Origin: Clostridia bacterium
GTDB taxonomy: Bacteria > Bacillota > Clostridia > Peptostreptococcales > Anaerovoracaceae
Length of the DNA stretch: 64,000 bases
Direction of reading: 5' to 3'
Assembly: GCA_902363595.1 (NCBI GenBank)
Contig: CABJAP010000004.1
Span: forward strand, 62,001 to 126,000
The number at the start of each line of letters is the position of its first letter. Position 1 is the stretch's first letter. Below are positions 18,801 through 26,087 of the stretch, piece by piece. Position numbers and translations under genes: made by a program. The notes under the pieces were generated by a model. That model saw only the letters and a program-made list of their open reading frames with translations. It was not told where the DNA came from and searched no databases.

Positions 18801-21789
18801 CCGCACCACGGTGACCGAGAACACTTATGATAAGAACGGCACACTGACAAAAGAGACGGTGACCACCACGGAAAAAGAAAGGACCGATCGGGTGACCACC
18901 ACCTATACCTATGATGCCATGAATAACCTGACCAGCAAGACCACCGACGATAACGGCCAGGCCCAAACAGTAACCACTACCCGGGATTACGAGGATATCC
19001 AAGTACACAACAGCACAGGCAGCGGCACCAGAACCGTGAAAAACGCCTATACGGTCAAAGAGGTGGACCAGCAGACCAACACGCCTCTGTCCCAGACCTG
19101 GCAGGACAACATGGGGAATACGGTTCGGGAATACAAAGGCGGCCTCTATACCGATACCCTTTACGACAAGTACGGCAAAGCCATCGGTACTTACGAAGCA
19201 GGAAAAAAACCGGATGCCAAAGACGGCCTTTTGACGTTGAACATTTTTAATGAGAACGGTCATCAGACCGACACCATCACGGCTCCGGAAATCAGGGAAG
19301 ACGGGTTCTACGTGGGGCCGGACTCCATCCGCCAAAGCACCGAGTACAGTGCGGCCGGAAAAGAGGTTGCTTCCATCGACGCTCTGGGAAATCGGACGAC
19401 CTATGGTTATGATAAGAAGGGAGAACTGAACAAGGTGACCCTTCCCGATGGAACGTCCACTCGTTATGAGACGAAAGAAGCCTATGTAAACGGGGATCTG
19501 GAGACTCAGATGACGGCCACCGACGCAAAGGATCAGGTAAGCCTGACCCGTACAAACGGAAGCGGCGAACAGCTGGAGATCAAAGACCTTTATACGGAAG
19601 GCGATACCGACAAATCCATTTGGACCAAGTACAAATACGACGAAAAGGGACGCCTGGAGAAGGAATATCAGGCTAAGGGAAATTATAAGCTGTATTACTA
19701 TGACGCAGGGGACCGGGTCAAGGAGATCGGCTATTATGAAAAAGAGGACGGCAAGGAAAAGCAGACTTTGAAAACCACTTATGACTATGATGTTTCCGGT
19801 AATGTGACCAAAATGTGTGACTATACCGTATCGGGAAGCAAAGAGACTTTGTTGCGCTATACGGCTTACACCTATGACAAGCAGAAACGCCTGGCCGCTT
19901 ACGCCGAATGCGACGGACCTGATGTGCCCAGCCAGGAAACCCTGGACAAGCACAAGGTATCCTACACTTATGACAAGGACGGCCTGGTAACGGACATCGA
20001 CTATGCCTTTGCACAAGATGGCATCACCGGCCTTCGCTATCATTATGACACCAACAAGTGGCTGACCAGCATCAGCGCCAAAGGAGGCCTGCTGGACAAG
20101 ACCCTGCGGGAGTATGCCTATGATGATTTCGGACGGGTTTCCCAAATGGTGGATCACTATGGGTTTGCCGACGGCGGAAACGGGACCATCACCAGAAATT
20201 ACACCTACGACCCATTGGGACGCGTGACGGCCATGACCTACACCGACAGCAAGGACGGAGATCAGGCTAAAGAAACCTATGCCTATGCGTATGACAAGAA
20301 CAGCAATATCACGGAAGAAAAAATCGTCAGCAAGTATGCTATGGAAAGCGGCAAGGGCATAGACTGTACCAAAACCTATACTTACGACAACGTGGGCCGT
20401 TTGGTGACTTCCAATGTGGTAAACAAAGCGGAAGGCACAGCAGAAAACAAGAATGCGGAATACACCTATGATAAAGTGGGCAACCGCAAGACCGAGAAAG
20501 TCGGAGATGAAACCACAACGTATGATTATAACGGGCTGAACCAGCTGACCGCATCGGAAACTATGAAATCCGGCGAAACGGCCGCTGCCTCGAAGAAAGC
20601 TTACACCTATGACCGCAACGGCAACCAGATCAGCCAAAGCGACAGTGTCACGGGAGAATCGGCAGCGCTCACGTATGATGCCGCTGGCCGCCTCAGCAAG
20701 TATGAGGCCAAGAAGGACAATGCGGTTGTTGTGACCCAGGAAAACCGGTATAATGGAAATGGACAGAGGATTCAGAAAAAAGAAACCCAAGGATCCCAGG
20801 CCAAGACCCGCAACTATTATTATCAGAGTGGGACCGTGCTTTACACATCGGACGACGGAGGCAAGCTGACCAGCCTGAACCTGATGGGGAGCGAAGGCAA
20901 TGTGATCGCCACCCAGCGGAAAGGCGAAGGCAGCCCGGCCTGGTACCTGTACAACAAGGACATCCGGGAAAGCACCTCCAGCATGATCAATAGCTCAGGA
21001 GAACTGGCAAAGGCTTATGAGTACAACGAGTTTGGGAACACGACGACTCGTGCCGGGGAGAGCTTTTACAATGAAATTTGTTATACTGGGCAGGTTTATG
21101 ATGAGAGTACGGGGCTTTACTATTATAACGCGCGGTTTTATGATCCAGAGGATGGTCGGTTTGTGAGCCAGGATACGTATCGTGGGGAGCAGATGGATCC
21201 GGGGACTTGGAATTTGTATACGTATTGTGCGAATGATCCGGTGAAATTTGTGGATCCGAGTGGGCATAAACGTAAAAAAGTGAGGATATATCTAGGCGTG
21301 CATCATGTTGCTGCGGGGAATTATCATGCAAGTGTACTTGTTTTCGTATCGCGAGGCAACAAATACTATAAAGATAAAAGATTTGAACACGCTACGAGTA
21401 ATAGAGATTATGGTGCAACTTCAAAATATGTGGCAAAATATGTTACATTTGGTGCGGGGCCCGGCAGCCAAGGAAAACAGAGCGGTAGACTAATTGCTGA
21501 ACGGAATCGTCCTAAAGATGTGGATTTAAGCAACAAGGTTGTGATGAAACGTCTCTTAATAACAAACAGCAATAAGAAAATAAAAAAATTGTTGAATCTT
21601 AATGATAATTATATTAGTTGCCCAACAAAGCCCAAATATAACGCATTTCCATCAAAAAAGAATAAAGGATACAATTCAAATTCCTTTGCGCATGGACTAT
21701 TAAAATATGCAGGTTTTTCTGTAAAGAAGCCAGATAAAAAGCTCCCCGGTTGGAGCAAAGTAGTTCCTAAATCCTATTTTGGGCTATAA
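12802..21789 (+). CDS. giant secreted DNRLRE/YD-repeat RHS polymorphic toxin
   Basis: A 2995-residue exported protein. In order: signal peptide (about 1-30); DNRLRE-type domain (about 311-483, with TVTSAKLTVYETGTG and ESWSPGSVTWTKRPS); several Ig/FN3-like domains (to about 1380); a DUF6531-like domain (SGNFVYQQTDASLP, FGLGWNHNYDLELL, near 1430-1500); a long run of YD repeats to about 2700 (YDKNGTLTKET, YDPLGRVTAMTY); the RHS core (2713-2823, GLYYYNARFYDPEDGRF, ending DPSGH); then a 172-residue variable tip. The YD repeats should form a shell that encloses the tip. The tip contains YHASVLVFVS and a late YNSNSFAHGLLKYAGF segment; a permuted papain-like hydrolase with Ser at the usual Cys place is possible but not shown. 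The tip is AT-rich, unlike the GC-richer body. AAGGAGG precedes the ATG. Confidence 0.95.
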   Translation: METKRSYKALAWILSICLVITLIPELGFAASTGAGSAKTPAISPDEVTEENVVESKKTTDTTTYDLGGGQEMTVFHGGEVRYENEKGELVDYDPSLVKIQDGEKTDQDQNLDEYAYENKEGDKKQYIPQTLSEKTPILMEYKDYRIGFAPTDKTLKQSGAGKEPVEIKKEKIPTTYEQEEKLPINAVYGDQEATLTYTSGEHGIKETLTLEKKPENNVFQYRLQLKGMTARKNVTDQGITLYDQESGDIVGDISAPWMNDASGDAFSEAITYQLKKDGDKEGQYLLSMTIDEAYLSDPQRQYPVTVDPSTTWTGSSKVKDAYIISGSYKNTNFYESGTKVMPAGKNSTGTHRTCIQFTDIKKTIKGRTVTSAKLTVYETGTGASKQKVGAHRIKESWSPGSVTWTKRPSFVSTAYSTITTKKTAKTAHTFNLLSYGQSLANDSIPSYGIILNNNTASPSYACFYGSRHATSGYRPKLVVTHYKVPNAPSVSLSTSGSNTGTGLSFSHSGMDMTDVKSVQYKIQRYNGSAYADYTSGAANQTGSTGLPALPDGIYRVLVWGVNKGDAAGSAGYSGSLTVDKTPPALTLSGPSTTAQAPSGSKSPKITWSASDTNLSTVQYSVDGGAYSSGSLNASGTQELKTFETSGSHTITMKATDRYGNSTTRSFTYYLDIDKPSIGSVGVKTKEKETLGTDWTTDADPVIRFDGITDNIALTQTSIQYAITRGEALPKEEEYHAIAFETISSGIPFEGTFRLTKEEQAMKSDAFLIHLRVKDTAGNSEVKTLAFNRDNEAPTAKLKVMAHSGSAAITEVAGTVTIAAELSGTGSPLKEAKLNLYRITKTTDEAGQEIEKEEYVNTLEEDITQATSLEWNTTALENGDYRLKAAVKDSSDLEGSGTYDIKIANPQGGPIITAKPIRENPLQAAWKFDESGIKIKGMEYLLPGDTEWTKVPDSAKESGQFTITLPKEGSYDIQFRAIDTAGVPTKVTTQTCIYDQTAPTAQIKSFARGRIKGTASDALLAEWKIFCKEADQPDEAYTEKLKGTQEVKDGELGILDLTDSYFKTGQRYALKLVVTDQAGNQSQALKEIYKPADETCIQVKEAKFAIKRPPWYTDYATSSFTIAAQTEKLELKELEKDFLSSGEITWYLDNQKAGTGAALAKDFSTYEEGKDHRILAVHKNEKGEYAYSRSITKNDLIKPVSFGKTAAVTQEQTVQINKDAASLRLAAETESESGQVISYQIRVGDGAFMDMEPGKTYQISQLTSGQAYAGTFTIKASAQTETVFPEGSLELDTLEGESFNVSALAGYIPKTASVKHRLNDRVYLYWDNSLPDGDTSLSYNVYHSADKDFVPAKENLAAENVQAGYYSEINVNYGGNYYYRITAVKRDANGKILSESMPSKVYGGRILDYDEHTKRLGLQEYWQYEEFNNPVGSGSIEKSSGNFVYQQTDASLPNEKLEVELTRTYNSQSSEKSAFGLGWNHNYDLELLNVYDKETDSFDNVVFKDSSGSIFRFIKNSQDPNIYISSQGEYITMKKEGKTEDVQIQEKKAGPSGENQMKTVQVASQYTVRTKDNQEYRFNGGGQLVYLTEPNGNFLLFEYQEKTGMLENIITNRNLTMHFGYNSTDPNADMLLVDKVTLPDGGTRAYTYKESGEDRLLTQVKATGSDGKEVVYAYGYDQADTPNVNVIKDAEGNAYLLTYDAEKVTETQYPNKDKLLFEYEAAANGAGRTVTKKLADKRALLGYREVGSQTDRFNQKGYCVESTDVNGNSTTFDYKDGICISSSWKTDSAYVAEDGAIKNRGETERHELTELGERRNTTKEVSEDGSISTYVYYADTSDLDIQDLVSHVWTLNQDQDLEEDDYYEYDEFGNEIEDYDDFEDITTLSDYDDDGELLSEIEYYVGDLDYDVDMDEGVLKEVVRTTTYAYAYDDAGNKTETVTEISGDKKTETITKYDRMGNETSVSIRSGAADKTLGEADLDSETATEYDGLGQEVKVTAKDGNRTTVTENTYDKNGTLTKETVTTTEKERTDRVTTTYTYDAMNNLTSKTTDDNGQAQTVTTTRDYEDIQVHNSTGSGTRTVKNAYTVKEVDQQTNTPLSQTWQDNMGNTVREYKGGLYTDTLYDKYGKAIGTYEAGKKPDAKDGLLTLNIFNENGHQTDTITAPEIREDGFYVGPDSIRQSTEYSAAGKEVASIDALGNRTTYGYDKKGELNKVTLPDGTSTRYETKEAYVNGDLETQMTATDAKDQVSLTRTNGSGEQLEIKDLYTEGDTDKSIWTKYKYDEKGRLEKEYQAKGNYKLYYYDAGDRVKEIGYYEKEDGKEKQTLKTTYDYDVSGNVTKMCDYTVSGSKETLLRYTAYTYDKQKRLAAYAECDGPDVPSQETLDKHKVSYTYDKDGLVTDIDYAFAQDGITGLRYHYDTNKWLTSISAKGGLLDKTLREYAYDDFGRVSQMVDHYGFADGGNGTITRNYTYDPLGRVTAMTYTDSKDGDQAKETYAYAYDKNSNITEEKIVSKYAMESGKGIDCTKTYTYDNVGRLVTSNVVNKAEGTAENKNAEYTYDKVGNRKTEKVGDETTTYDYNGLNQLTASETMKSGETAAASKKAYTYDRNGNQISQSDSVTGESAALTYDAAGRLSKYEAKKDNAVVVTQENRYNGNGQRIQKKETQGSQAKTRNYYYQSGTVLYTSDDGGKLTSLNLMGSEGNVIATQRKGEGSPAWYLYNKDIRESTSSMINSSGELAKAYEYNEFGNTTTRAGESFYNEICYTGQVYDESTGLYYYNARFYDPEDGRFVSQDTYRGEQMDPGTWNLYTYCANDPVKFVDPSGHKRKKVRIYLGVHHVAAGNYHASVLVFVSRGNKYYKDKRFEHATSNRDYGATSKYVAKYVTFGAGPGSQGKQSGRLIAERNRPKDVDLSNKVVMKRLLITNSNKKIKKLLNLNDNYISCPTKPKYNAFPSKKNKGYNSNSFAHGLLKYAGFSVKKPDKKLPGWSKVVPKSYFGL

Positions 21790-21797
21790 GGAGACGC

Positions 21798-22211
21798 ATG
21801 ATGAAAATTAAAATGAAACGAGTAATTCTCATTGTTCTGGCAGGGCTTCTTTTGGGAACCGCAATCGTGGTCTTGGCAAATCCTCTTCGTAAATCCGAAG
21901 AAAGGATACGAAAAGACATGTTGGAAATCTTTCCGGTTGGTACCGAGATGAATGATGTAATTAAGACCGTTAATAGCAATAAGGACTGGGAAATTGGTTG
22001 GATCAACGAAGATTCTGGCTATGGAATAGGTCCGGCTGGAATTCCTGGTGGAGACTATACCACAACAATAGGCGAATCGTCAATGCGAATATATATAGGG
22101 GAATACCGATATAGATATTTCTTTGTCGCAGACGTGGTGGTATATCTGGGGTTCGATGAAGATGCAAAACTAATAGACCTTGCAGTGAGGAAATATATCG
22201 ACTCCCCATAA
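21798..22211 (+). CDS. membrane-anchored candidate immunity protein of the RHS toxin
   Basis: A 137-residue protein with one N-terminal helix (VILIVLAGLLLGTAIVVLA) and an extracytoplasmic domain containing FPVGTEMNDVIKTV, reminiscent of small BamE/SmpA-like folds. It starts 8 bases after the toxin stop, with AAGGAG before it; ATG 21801 is an alternative start. Paralogues sit at 30300 and 31269, and at least the second also directly follows a related toxin tip. Position, size and anchoring point to an immunity protein working outside the membrane. Function is inferred from context only. Confidence 0.65.
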   Translation: MMKIKMKRVILIVLAGLLLGTAIVVLANPLRKSEERIRKDMLEIFPVGTEMNDVIKTVNSNKDWEIGWINEDSGYGIGPAGIPGGDYTTTIGESSMRIYIGEYRYRYFFVADVVVYLGFDEDAKLIDLAVRKYIDSP

Positions 22212-22250
22212 TGTTTTTCAAATATTGAGCGTTGGTCTTTAGAAAAAATA

Positions 22251-22379
22251 ATGCAAAAAGCACAAAAGGTCGTAATATTCAAAATTAAGCTTAACGGGAA
22301 GGCCAAAAATGCAAAATCAGTATGTAAAACAACAACAAGGACATATAAACCAAATAAATTTAAATACGGTGACTTTTGA
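22251..22379 (+). CDS. short lysine-rich open frame, possible remnant
   Basis: A 42-codon frame (MQKAQKVVIFKIKLNGKAKN...KFKYGDF) without a clear ribosome site. It is kept intact in the second copy of the duplication (30753-30881), but the duplication is recent enough that this proves little. It could be the tail of a lost toxin tip. Confidence 0.25.
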   Translation: MQKAQKVVIFKIKLNGKAKNAKSVCKTTTRTYKPNKFKYGDF

Positions 22380-22396
22380 TTAGAGTACTAACAAAC

Positions 22397-22420
22397 AGAG
22401 GGCATTTGATGATGCCCTCT
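22397..22420 (+). terminator. hairpin, possible terminator
   Basis: AGAGGGCAT (22397-22405) pairs perfectly with ATGCCCTCT (22412-22420) around a six-base loop. No T-run follows, so termination is uncertain. It separates the toxin/immunity pair from the next gene. Confidence 0.35.
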
Positions 22421-22455
22421 GTTGATAACCTAAAGTATGAAAGAGGGGATATGTT

Positions 22456-23208
22456 TTGATACTAATCAGAGATAAGATAAAACAAAATAATACATTTTCC
22501 ATAGCAATGTTATACTCGATAATGGTTAATGGCATCTTAGCGATAATGAGGACTTGCCAGGATTTGTTTTTTTATGTTAAAGAGACTGGCCTTTATGAAG
22601 AAGAATTCTGGGACTTGGTTTTTGAAAATATGGGCCATATAATTTTTTTGGCAGCAAGTGGAATATTTTTAATACGATCAATATTAAAGGATAAAAAAGG
22701 TTATCTGATTGGGAGTATGGTTGCTTTACTAACAGATGGTATCATATTTTATGGGCTATTGGACTATCATATGTCATGCCTGATGATTGGCATTGTACTT
22801 TTAACTCAGGGAAATAAAAAGGGTAAGCAGGGCAATTCAAAGCAGCAAAAAACGATGTTCTTATTAGGAATCATGTTTTTATACAACTGCACACTCTATT
22901 TTTATTATATAATGATGAATGTTTGGTCAAGCGAAGGCGATATGGATGTAATATACGGAAGCATGGGTACGATTTCTTTTGTTTTGGCGGTGATTTTAAT
23001 GGGCCTTGGATGGCGAAAAAATAGTCTGAGAAAAGGCCGTGTGTCAATACTTTTTTATTTTATTGGGGTTCTTTGTTTTGCTGTAACAGTATTAGGGAGT
23101 TGTATATATATGGCAATAATCCTTCTGTATCCAGAAATGATACTATGTGCAAGTCTGATGAAAAACGGGATCGATGATAACATAGCGCTTAGGAAGTGCA
23201 TGAAATAA
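22456..23208 (+). CDS. multi-pass membrane protein of unknown function
   Basis: A 250-residue AT-rich protein with about seven hydrophobic segments (for example NMGHIIFLAASGIFLI, TMFLLGIMFLYNCTLYFYYI). No family motif recognised. Translation probably begins at TTG 22456 with AGAGGGGA upstream; a nearby ATG at 22451 runs into a stop at once. It lies in the orphan immunity region, so an immunity or accessory role is possible. Confidence 0.55.
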   Translation: MILIRDKIKQNNTFSIAMLYSIMVNGILAIMRTCQDLFFYVKETGLYEEEFWDLVFENMGHIIFLAASGIFLIRSILKDKKGYLIGSMVALLTDGIIFYGLLDYHMSCLMIGIVLLTQGNKKGKQGNSKQQKTMFLLGIMFLYNCTLYFYYIMMNVWSSEGDMDVIYGSMGTISFVLAVILMGLGWRKNSLRKGRVSILFYFIGVLCFAVTVLGSCIYMAIILLYPEMILCASLMKNGIDDNIALRKCMK

Positions 23209-23378
23209 TGCAGCATACTATAAAGCTTCCACATTATGGGTTAAACCAGTAATTTGAAAACAAGAAAATGGATCCCTTTCTTCAGTCATGTTTGGTGTTT
23301 GGATTTATAATGATGGAGGCAGAGATTGGGACTAAAGGAACAAAAAAGAAAAGTTGAAGAGTGCTTAAAATAAGGAGA

Positions 23379-23414
23379 AGAGCGATATCTATTAGAATCA
23401 CCAGATATCGCTCT
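23379..23414 (+). terminator. strong hairpin, possible terminator
   Basis: AGAGCGATATCT (23379-23390) pairs perfectly with AGATATCGCTCT (23403-23414) around a 12-base loop. Only a short GATTTA follows. It lies in the otherwise featureless gap 23209-23466 after the membrane protein gene. Confidence 0.4.
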
Positions 23415-23419
23415 GATTT

Positions 23420-24043
23420 ACCGTTATTTTACAGTGACCATATAAGAAAATAGGAGCCGAAATAAAATGAAGCATTACGCATTAAAAAGGATCTTTGTGT
23501 TCTTGCTGTTGGGAGGGCTGACATCAATTGTACTATCGTATTTTGAATTTAGAATTGTACTCTCAAGTATGGAATTAGAGGCGATAAATTTTCACGTTTT
23601 CCCAATGCTGTTATTGTATCAGACGGCTATATTCACGATTCTGTTTTTAGTGATTTCTCTAAATAAAGATTATGTGAAACAAATTAAAAGAGAGGGTGTT
23701 AGGCTTAAAAAAGCAGAAAAATTTGGAATGATGCTGCAAATCTTTTCGGTTTTTCCAGCGGTAGCGACAGTCTATTCGCTTTGTCCTCTTATAATTATAT
23801 CAATATTAAGCATTATCTTTCTATGTGGCGGAATTAAATTATATTGCATGGAAAAAAATGATTTAGCACGCTCGTTTATAATTATGGGGGATTGAACTAT
23901 ATGTCGTAATGCATTTTTATTTGCTTACAAGTAATTTTGCATCTGCATGGATAGAGATGTAAGAATTGATATAAAGGCTTCAGTACAATAAAGGAATCAG
24001 AAAAGCACCTCCAGCATAGCGGGCAGCTCAGGAGAACTGGCGG
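23420..24043 (+). repeat. ~620-bp direct duplication, copy A (small membrane protein plus RHS scrap)
   Basis: The same block occurs at 27398-28019 with about 95% identity. It contains a small membrane protein gene and ends in a fragment of the RHS core encoding the SSGELA segment. In this copy the gene is frameshifted; in the other it is intact. Confidence 0.8.
23467..23963 (+). pseudogene. frameshifted copy of a small membrane protein gene
   Basis: The first 137 or so codons match the intact gene at 27443 almost exactly (MKHYALKRIFVFLLLGG...). Near 23880 the bases TTTATAATTATGGGGGATTG replace TTTATATTATGGGGAATTG of the intact copy, which shifts the frame and ends translation at 23895. The remaining codons, up to the ancestral stop at 23961-23963, are still recognisable. 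The intact protein has four or so membrane helices and no recognised family. Confidence 0.75.
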
Positions 24044-24065
24044 CCGCCTACGAGTACGATGAATT
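24003..24065 (+). pseudogene. RHS core fragment
   Basis: About 63 bases encode STSSIAGSSGELAAAYEYDEF-like residues, matching the STSSMINSSGELAKAYEYNEF part of the intact RHS core. No start, no continuation. It marks the site of a lost RHS tip cassette. Confidence 0.7.
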
Positions 24066-24110
24066 TAAACCGGTTGCCAATATTCTCAATGCAAAAGTGA
24101 AGGACATAAA

Positions 24111-25226
24111 ATGAAAAAAAGACGAAAGATAATCCTCATCAGCGGGGCTGTTCTTATAGCAATTATGCTGATAAATATAGGGCAGTACGCTATAACACGA
24201 TGGTACCCAATCAATATTGACTGGGAGAAGGTAAATGACCCTGTAAATATGGGCGAGACTTCCCAGGATAATTACATCTGTTACCGTGAAGAGAACGGAA
24301 TAAAGGATATCCCTTTTATAATGGGCTGCAAAGTTATTTTGCAGTCCATTGAAGATGAAACAAGGCAAATCATAATGGAGGACATTAACCCATTTAGAGG
24401 CGTGAGTGAATCAGCGATAATAGGAAATAACGTACTGTATTATAGACAATTTTTAGGTGAACAAACTGATGGTTCCCTAAAATCGATTAATTTGAAAAGC
24501 AAGAAAGGTGAGTGGAATGAAATATCTGATGAAAGAGAGGATATCACATATGGGATCGCCGGAGAACATTTATATTACTATCAAACTCACGCAGATGCAA
24601 AAGAAAGAAATGTTTATTGTTATGATTTAAAAAAAGGGAGCCAAGAGAAAATTGTAGAAGGGAGATTGTGGGGGGATTTAAAAGTTATTGACAAATATTT
24701 ATATTTGTTTGATCAGAAAAATACAGAATTAGTTAAAATTTCAATAAAAGATGGAACAATGGAAAAATGGAAAATCCATATGGCCGATAATCAGGAAGAT
24801 ATTAATGTGGTACAACTCGATAATAAAAATCTCGCAGTCATTATTTTAAATGAGAGGATACTGAGCTTAGATATCGAAACAGGTAAGCAAAAAACAATTA
24901 TAAGTTTTAGTGATTCAGGTGTAATAAATAAAAATACAGATGGAATGGATCAGTGGTATGAAGTAACCACACATGATGGAAACTTGTATTTTTGTGATAA
25001 AGGCTGGTATCCGAAACTTTATAAATTGGAATTAAAATCTGGAAAAAAAGAATTGATTCTAGATGGGATCGAGGAAGATCCTTATAAAAACAAAGAAGAA
25101 CAGGATGAAGCCTTTTCCTATGTTACTTTTTGTAAGGATTATATTGTCTGCATTTATCAATACAAAAAAGAAAGAAAAATACGAATATTTGATTATAATG
25201 GGGAATTTGTAAAAGAATTAAGATAA
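24111..25226 (+). CDS. membrane-anchored beta-propeller-like protein, candidate immunity
   Basis: A 371-residue protein with one N-terminal helix (IILISGAVLIAIMLINIG, about 7-25) and an outside domain built from recurring beta-strand units (SLKSINLKSKKGEW, YCYDLKKGSQEKI, LYKLELKSGKKELIL), as in DUF5050-like propellers. It is a paralogue of the protein at 26088, sharing layout and an INIDWEKVN/HIDFGEVN segment after the anchor. GAAGGAC precedes the ATG. It is preceded by an RHS scrap, which suggests that it once stood beside a toxin tip. Function inferred. Confidence 0.6.
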   Translation: MKKRRKIILISGAVLIAIMLINIGQYAITRWYPINIDWEKVNDPVNMGETSQDNYICYREENGIKDIPFIMGCKVILQSIEDETRQIIMEDINPFRGVSESAIIGNNVLYYRQFLGEQTDGSLKSINLKSKKGEWNEISDEREDITYGIAGEHLYYYQTHADAKERNVYCYDLKKGSQEKIVEGRLWGDLKVIDKYLYLFDQKNTELVKISIKDGTMEKWKIHMADNQEDINVVQLDNKNLAVIILNERILSLDIETGKQKTIISFSDSGVINKNTDGMDQWYEVTTHDGNLYFCDKGWYPKLYKLELKSGKKELILDGIEEDPYKNKEEQDEAFSYVTFCKDYIVCIYQYKKERKIRIFDYNGEFVKELR

Positions 25227-25275
25227 AGTGAATATTTAATGAAACTCATTGCAGGAATATGATAAAAAAATATTA

Positions 25276-25319
25276 AAACAGGGCAGGTGTATGATTAGAG
25301 TACGGGGCTGTATTACTAT
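25276..25319 (+). pseudogene. RHS core fragment before the 74-bp insertion
   Basis: Encodes GQVYD, then a stop (TAG in place of GAG), then STGLYYYK, matching the GQVYDESTGLYYYN part of the intact core. It is cut by the 74-bp insertion beginning at 25320. Confidence 0.7.
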
Positions 25320-25393
25320 AAGATGCGAGCTGTGTCGAGCATCTTTCAGCATTTTTTACATTACGGCAACGCCGTATAAGTCGATAAAAATGC
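25320..25393. mobile_element. 74-bp stem-loop insertion in the RHS core, copy 1
   Basis: An insert interrupts the RHS core between the YY and N codons of GLYYYNAR. It contains AGATGC/GCATCT (25321-25343 region), AGCATTTTT with AAAAATGCT, and the central hairpin TACGGC-AAC-GCCGTA. A stop codon (TAA) inside it closes the upstream frame. The same 74 bp stand at the same codon position at 32328, while the intact RHS gene (21115) lacks it. No open frame; a MITE-like element or recombination site is possible. Confidence 0.65.
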
Positions 25394-26074
25394 TACAATG
25401 CAAGGTACTATGATCCGGAGGATGGCCGATTCCTTACACAAGATACGTATCGTGGGGAGCAGAGGGATCCAGGGACTTGGAATTTGTATACGTATTGTGC
25501 GAATGATCCGGTGAATTATACGGATCCGAGTGGACATGATGCGATTTGGCTTAACTCAAAAAAAGGTGCTGCTGGATTAGGACATGCTGCGTTGCTGATA
25601 GAATATGCAAAGAAATGGAGATATTTTTCATGGGAACAAGGTGGATATAAATCGCCAAGAATGTGTAGATGGATTAGAAACGCTGTAAGTAAATCCAAGA
25701 AAAAGGTATACAAAAGAATAAATAAAAAAAGAAAGGATAAAGCAAGTAGGCCTGCTACAAAGCCATACACTACATCGATATATATAAAGGGAAATTTCAG
25801 CAATAGTTATCATTATATGTGCAAGATTAAAAATGGTAAGTCGAAGTATAAAGACTATGGTTTAGGTACGACTAATTGCGCATGGATGGCAATTCAAGTA
25901 TTAAAAAAAGGCGCGATTGGAAAGCAAAAACGAAAAGCATTATGGAATCTCCAATATATAAAAAAGCGGGTTGGTGGAGGCAGACAATATAAAATTGGAA
26001 AGAGAGTTATTCAGCCGAATAACGTTAATCCTAAAATAGCTAAAATATTTGGCAGCAGGGTAAAGTTAATCTAA
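25394..26074 (+). CDS. orphan RHS tip: core end plus candidate permuted-papain-like toxin
   Basis: Open frame starting just after the insertion: RHS core end (YNARYYDPEDGRFLTQDTY, ending DPSGH) and then a tip of about 175 residues. The first clear start is TTG 25484, with no good ribosome site, so this may be a silent donor cassette. The tip has GLGHAALLIEYAKKWRYFSW and, later, TTNCAWMAIQVLKKG. His before Cys is the order of circularly permuted papain-like hydrolases (NlpC/LRAT/PPPDE-like), with the pair as the candidate catalytic dyad. The tip is lysine-rich. The propeller protein at 26088 follows as candidate immunity. Confidence 0.7.
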   Translation, partial: YNARYYDPEDGRFLTQDTYRGEQRDPGTWNLYTYCANDPVNYTDPSGHDAIWLNSKKGAAGLGHAALLIEYAKKWRYFSWEQGGYKSPRMCRWIRNAVSKSKKKVYKRINKKRKDKASRPATKPYTTSIYIKGNFSNSYHYMCKIKNGKSKYKDYGLGTTNCAWMAIQVLKKGAIGKQKRKALWNLQYIKKRVGGGRQYKIGKRVIQPNNVNPKIAKIFGSRVKLI

Positions 26075-26087
26075 GAATTAATGAGGA

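Larger units (their letters stand above)
21737..22390 (+). repeat. ~650-bp direct duplication, copy A (toxin tail, immunity gene, 42-codon frame)
   Basis: This block recurs at 30237-30890 with only a few percent differences. It begins inside the last codons of the RHS toxin tip, includes the whole immunity-like gene and a 42-codon frame, and ends at GATTAGAGTA. The end sequence matches a piece of the RHS core (also at 25290), so the breakpoint lies in RHS-derived DNA. Confidence 0.85.

Noticed and set aside
18145..20790. 881-codon open frame on the minus strand inside the RHS gene
   Set aside because: It mirrors the YD-repeat codon pattern of the sense gene, has no ribosome site and low-complexity Ile/Val/Phe-rich sequence; it is a shadow frame.
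25320..25393. Integron attC site as explanation of the 74-bp insert
   Set aside because: No GTTRRRY/RYYYAAC core sites and no tyrosine integron integrase in the window; only the stem-loop form is similar.
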